Source: Tardibacter chloracetimidivorans
GTDB taxonomy: Bacteria > Pseudomonadota > Alphaproteobacteria > Sphingomonadales > Sphingomonadaceae
DNA length: 64,000 bases
Assembly (NCBI RefSeq): GCF_001890385.1
Contig: NZ_CP018221.1
Coordinates: forward strand, 1,413,501-1,477,500
Direction of reading: 5' to 3'
The notes under the pieces are model-generated. The model had not been told where the DNA came from. It was given only the letters and a program-made list of their open reading frames with translations, and did no database searches. Both the position numbers and the translations under genes were made by a program. Positions 63,887-64,000 of this stretch are shown one piece after another. Each line of letters opens with the position of its first letter. Position 1 is the first letter of the stretch.

Positions 63887-64000
63887 ATGGGCAGGGTCGC
63901 AAAGACCGGCCGCGGCGCGGCGATGCTTGCGGAAATGCAGGAGTTCAGCAGCTTTGCTCCGGCAGAGCAGCGCTACATCTGCCGGGCGCTGGAAGTGGCG
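63887..64000 (+). CDS. Start of an unidentified gene, cut by window edge
   Basis: An open frame from ATG 63887 (GCGGAG ribosome site nine bases upstream) through the end of the window: MGRVAKTGRGAAMLAEMQEF then SSFAPAEQRYICRALEVA. 38 codons seen, no stop. The fragment is too short to assign. Confidence 0.5.
   Translation, partial: MGRVAKTGRGAAMLAEMQEFSSFAPAEQRYICRALEVA

Overview
The window is high-GC alphaproteobacterial DNA, most likely from a sphingomonad (Sphingobium, Novosphingobium, Sphingomonas or a relative). The pointers are a valyl-tRNA synthetase carrying a sphingomonad-type palindromic repeat inside its reading frame, a PopZ-like polar organiser, three large TonB-dependent receptors of the kind these genera accumulate, and an NAD-dependent formate dehydrogenase operon. 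The genus is not fixed by anything seen here.

Left part (1-12.5 kb), housekeeping-like. On the minus strand lie valS (cut by the window edge), a zeta-type toxin with a small overlapping partner, a popZ-like gene, a TolC-family outer membrane factor and a protein-L-isoaspartate methyltransferase-like gene. On the plus strand a LysR regulator precedes fdsG-fdsB-fdsA-fdsD-fdhD, a soluble molybdenum NAD-formate dehydrogenase with its FdhD maturation factor. The block ends in tRNA-Cys (GCA).

Middle part (12.5-62.2 kb), accessory. About 50 kb of catabolic genes is bounded on the left by the 3' end of tRNA-Cys and on the right by a 26-bp imperfect copy of that end (23/26), the architecture of a tRNA-integrated island whose integrase is no longer visible. 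It encodes four Rieske oxygenase alpha subunits, a Rieske ferredoxin, a P450, eight SDR dehydrogenases, three MDR-type reductases plus a quinone-oxidoreductase-like enzyme, six SnoaL/NTF2-like genes (one a tandem fusion), four VOC-fold proteins, two ThuA-like proteins, a TIM-barrel epimerase-like protein, an EthD-like protein, a GFA-type protein, an acyl-CoA ligase, two acyl-CoA dehydrogenases, a DUF35/thiolase-like pair, an AcoABC-like 2-oxoacid or acetoin dehydrogenase (E1alpha, E1beta, E2, no E3), TetR and LuxR regulators, and three TonB receptors. One receptor is broken by an IS1595-family element. The likely logic is outer-membrane uptake of a bulky, probably oxygenated or methoxylated ring compound, then hydroxylation or demethylation, redox and isomerase steps, CoA activation, beta-oxidation or retro-aldol cleavage, and 2-oxoacid oxidation. 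The substrate cannot be named from sequence.

Mobile DNA. An IS1595-family element (perfect 8-bp target duplication) sits in a receptor gene. An IS630-family element with an A7 frameshift sits just upstream of the same receptor. An IS110/IS1111-type element with 15-bp inverted repeats and a 170-bp non-coding segment lies at the right end, next to an IS3 remnant.

Right part (62.2-64 kb), core-like again. It holds a CsbD-like stress protein with its own terminator, a charged low-complexity protein, a PRC-barrel protein and the start of one more gene.
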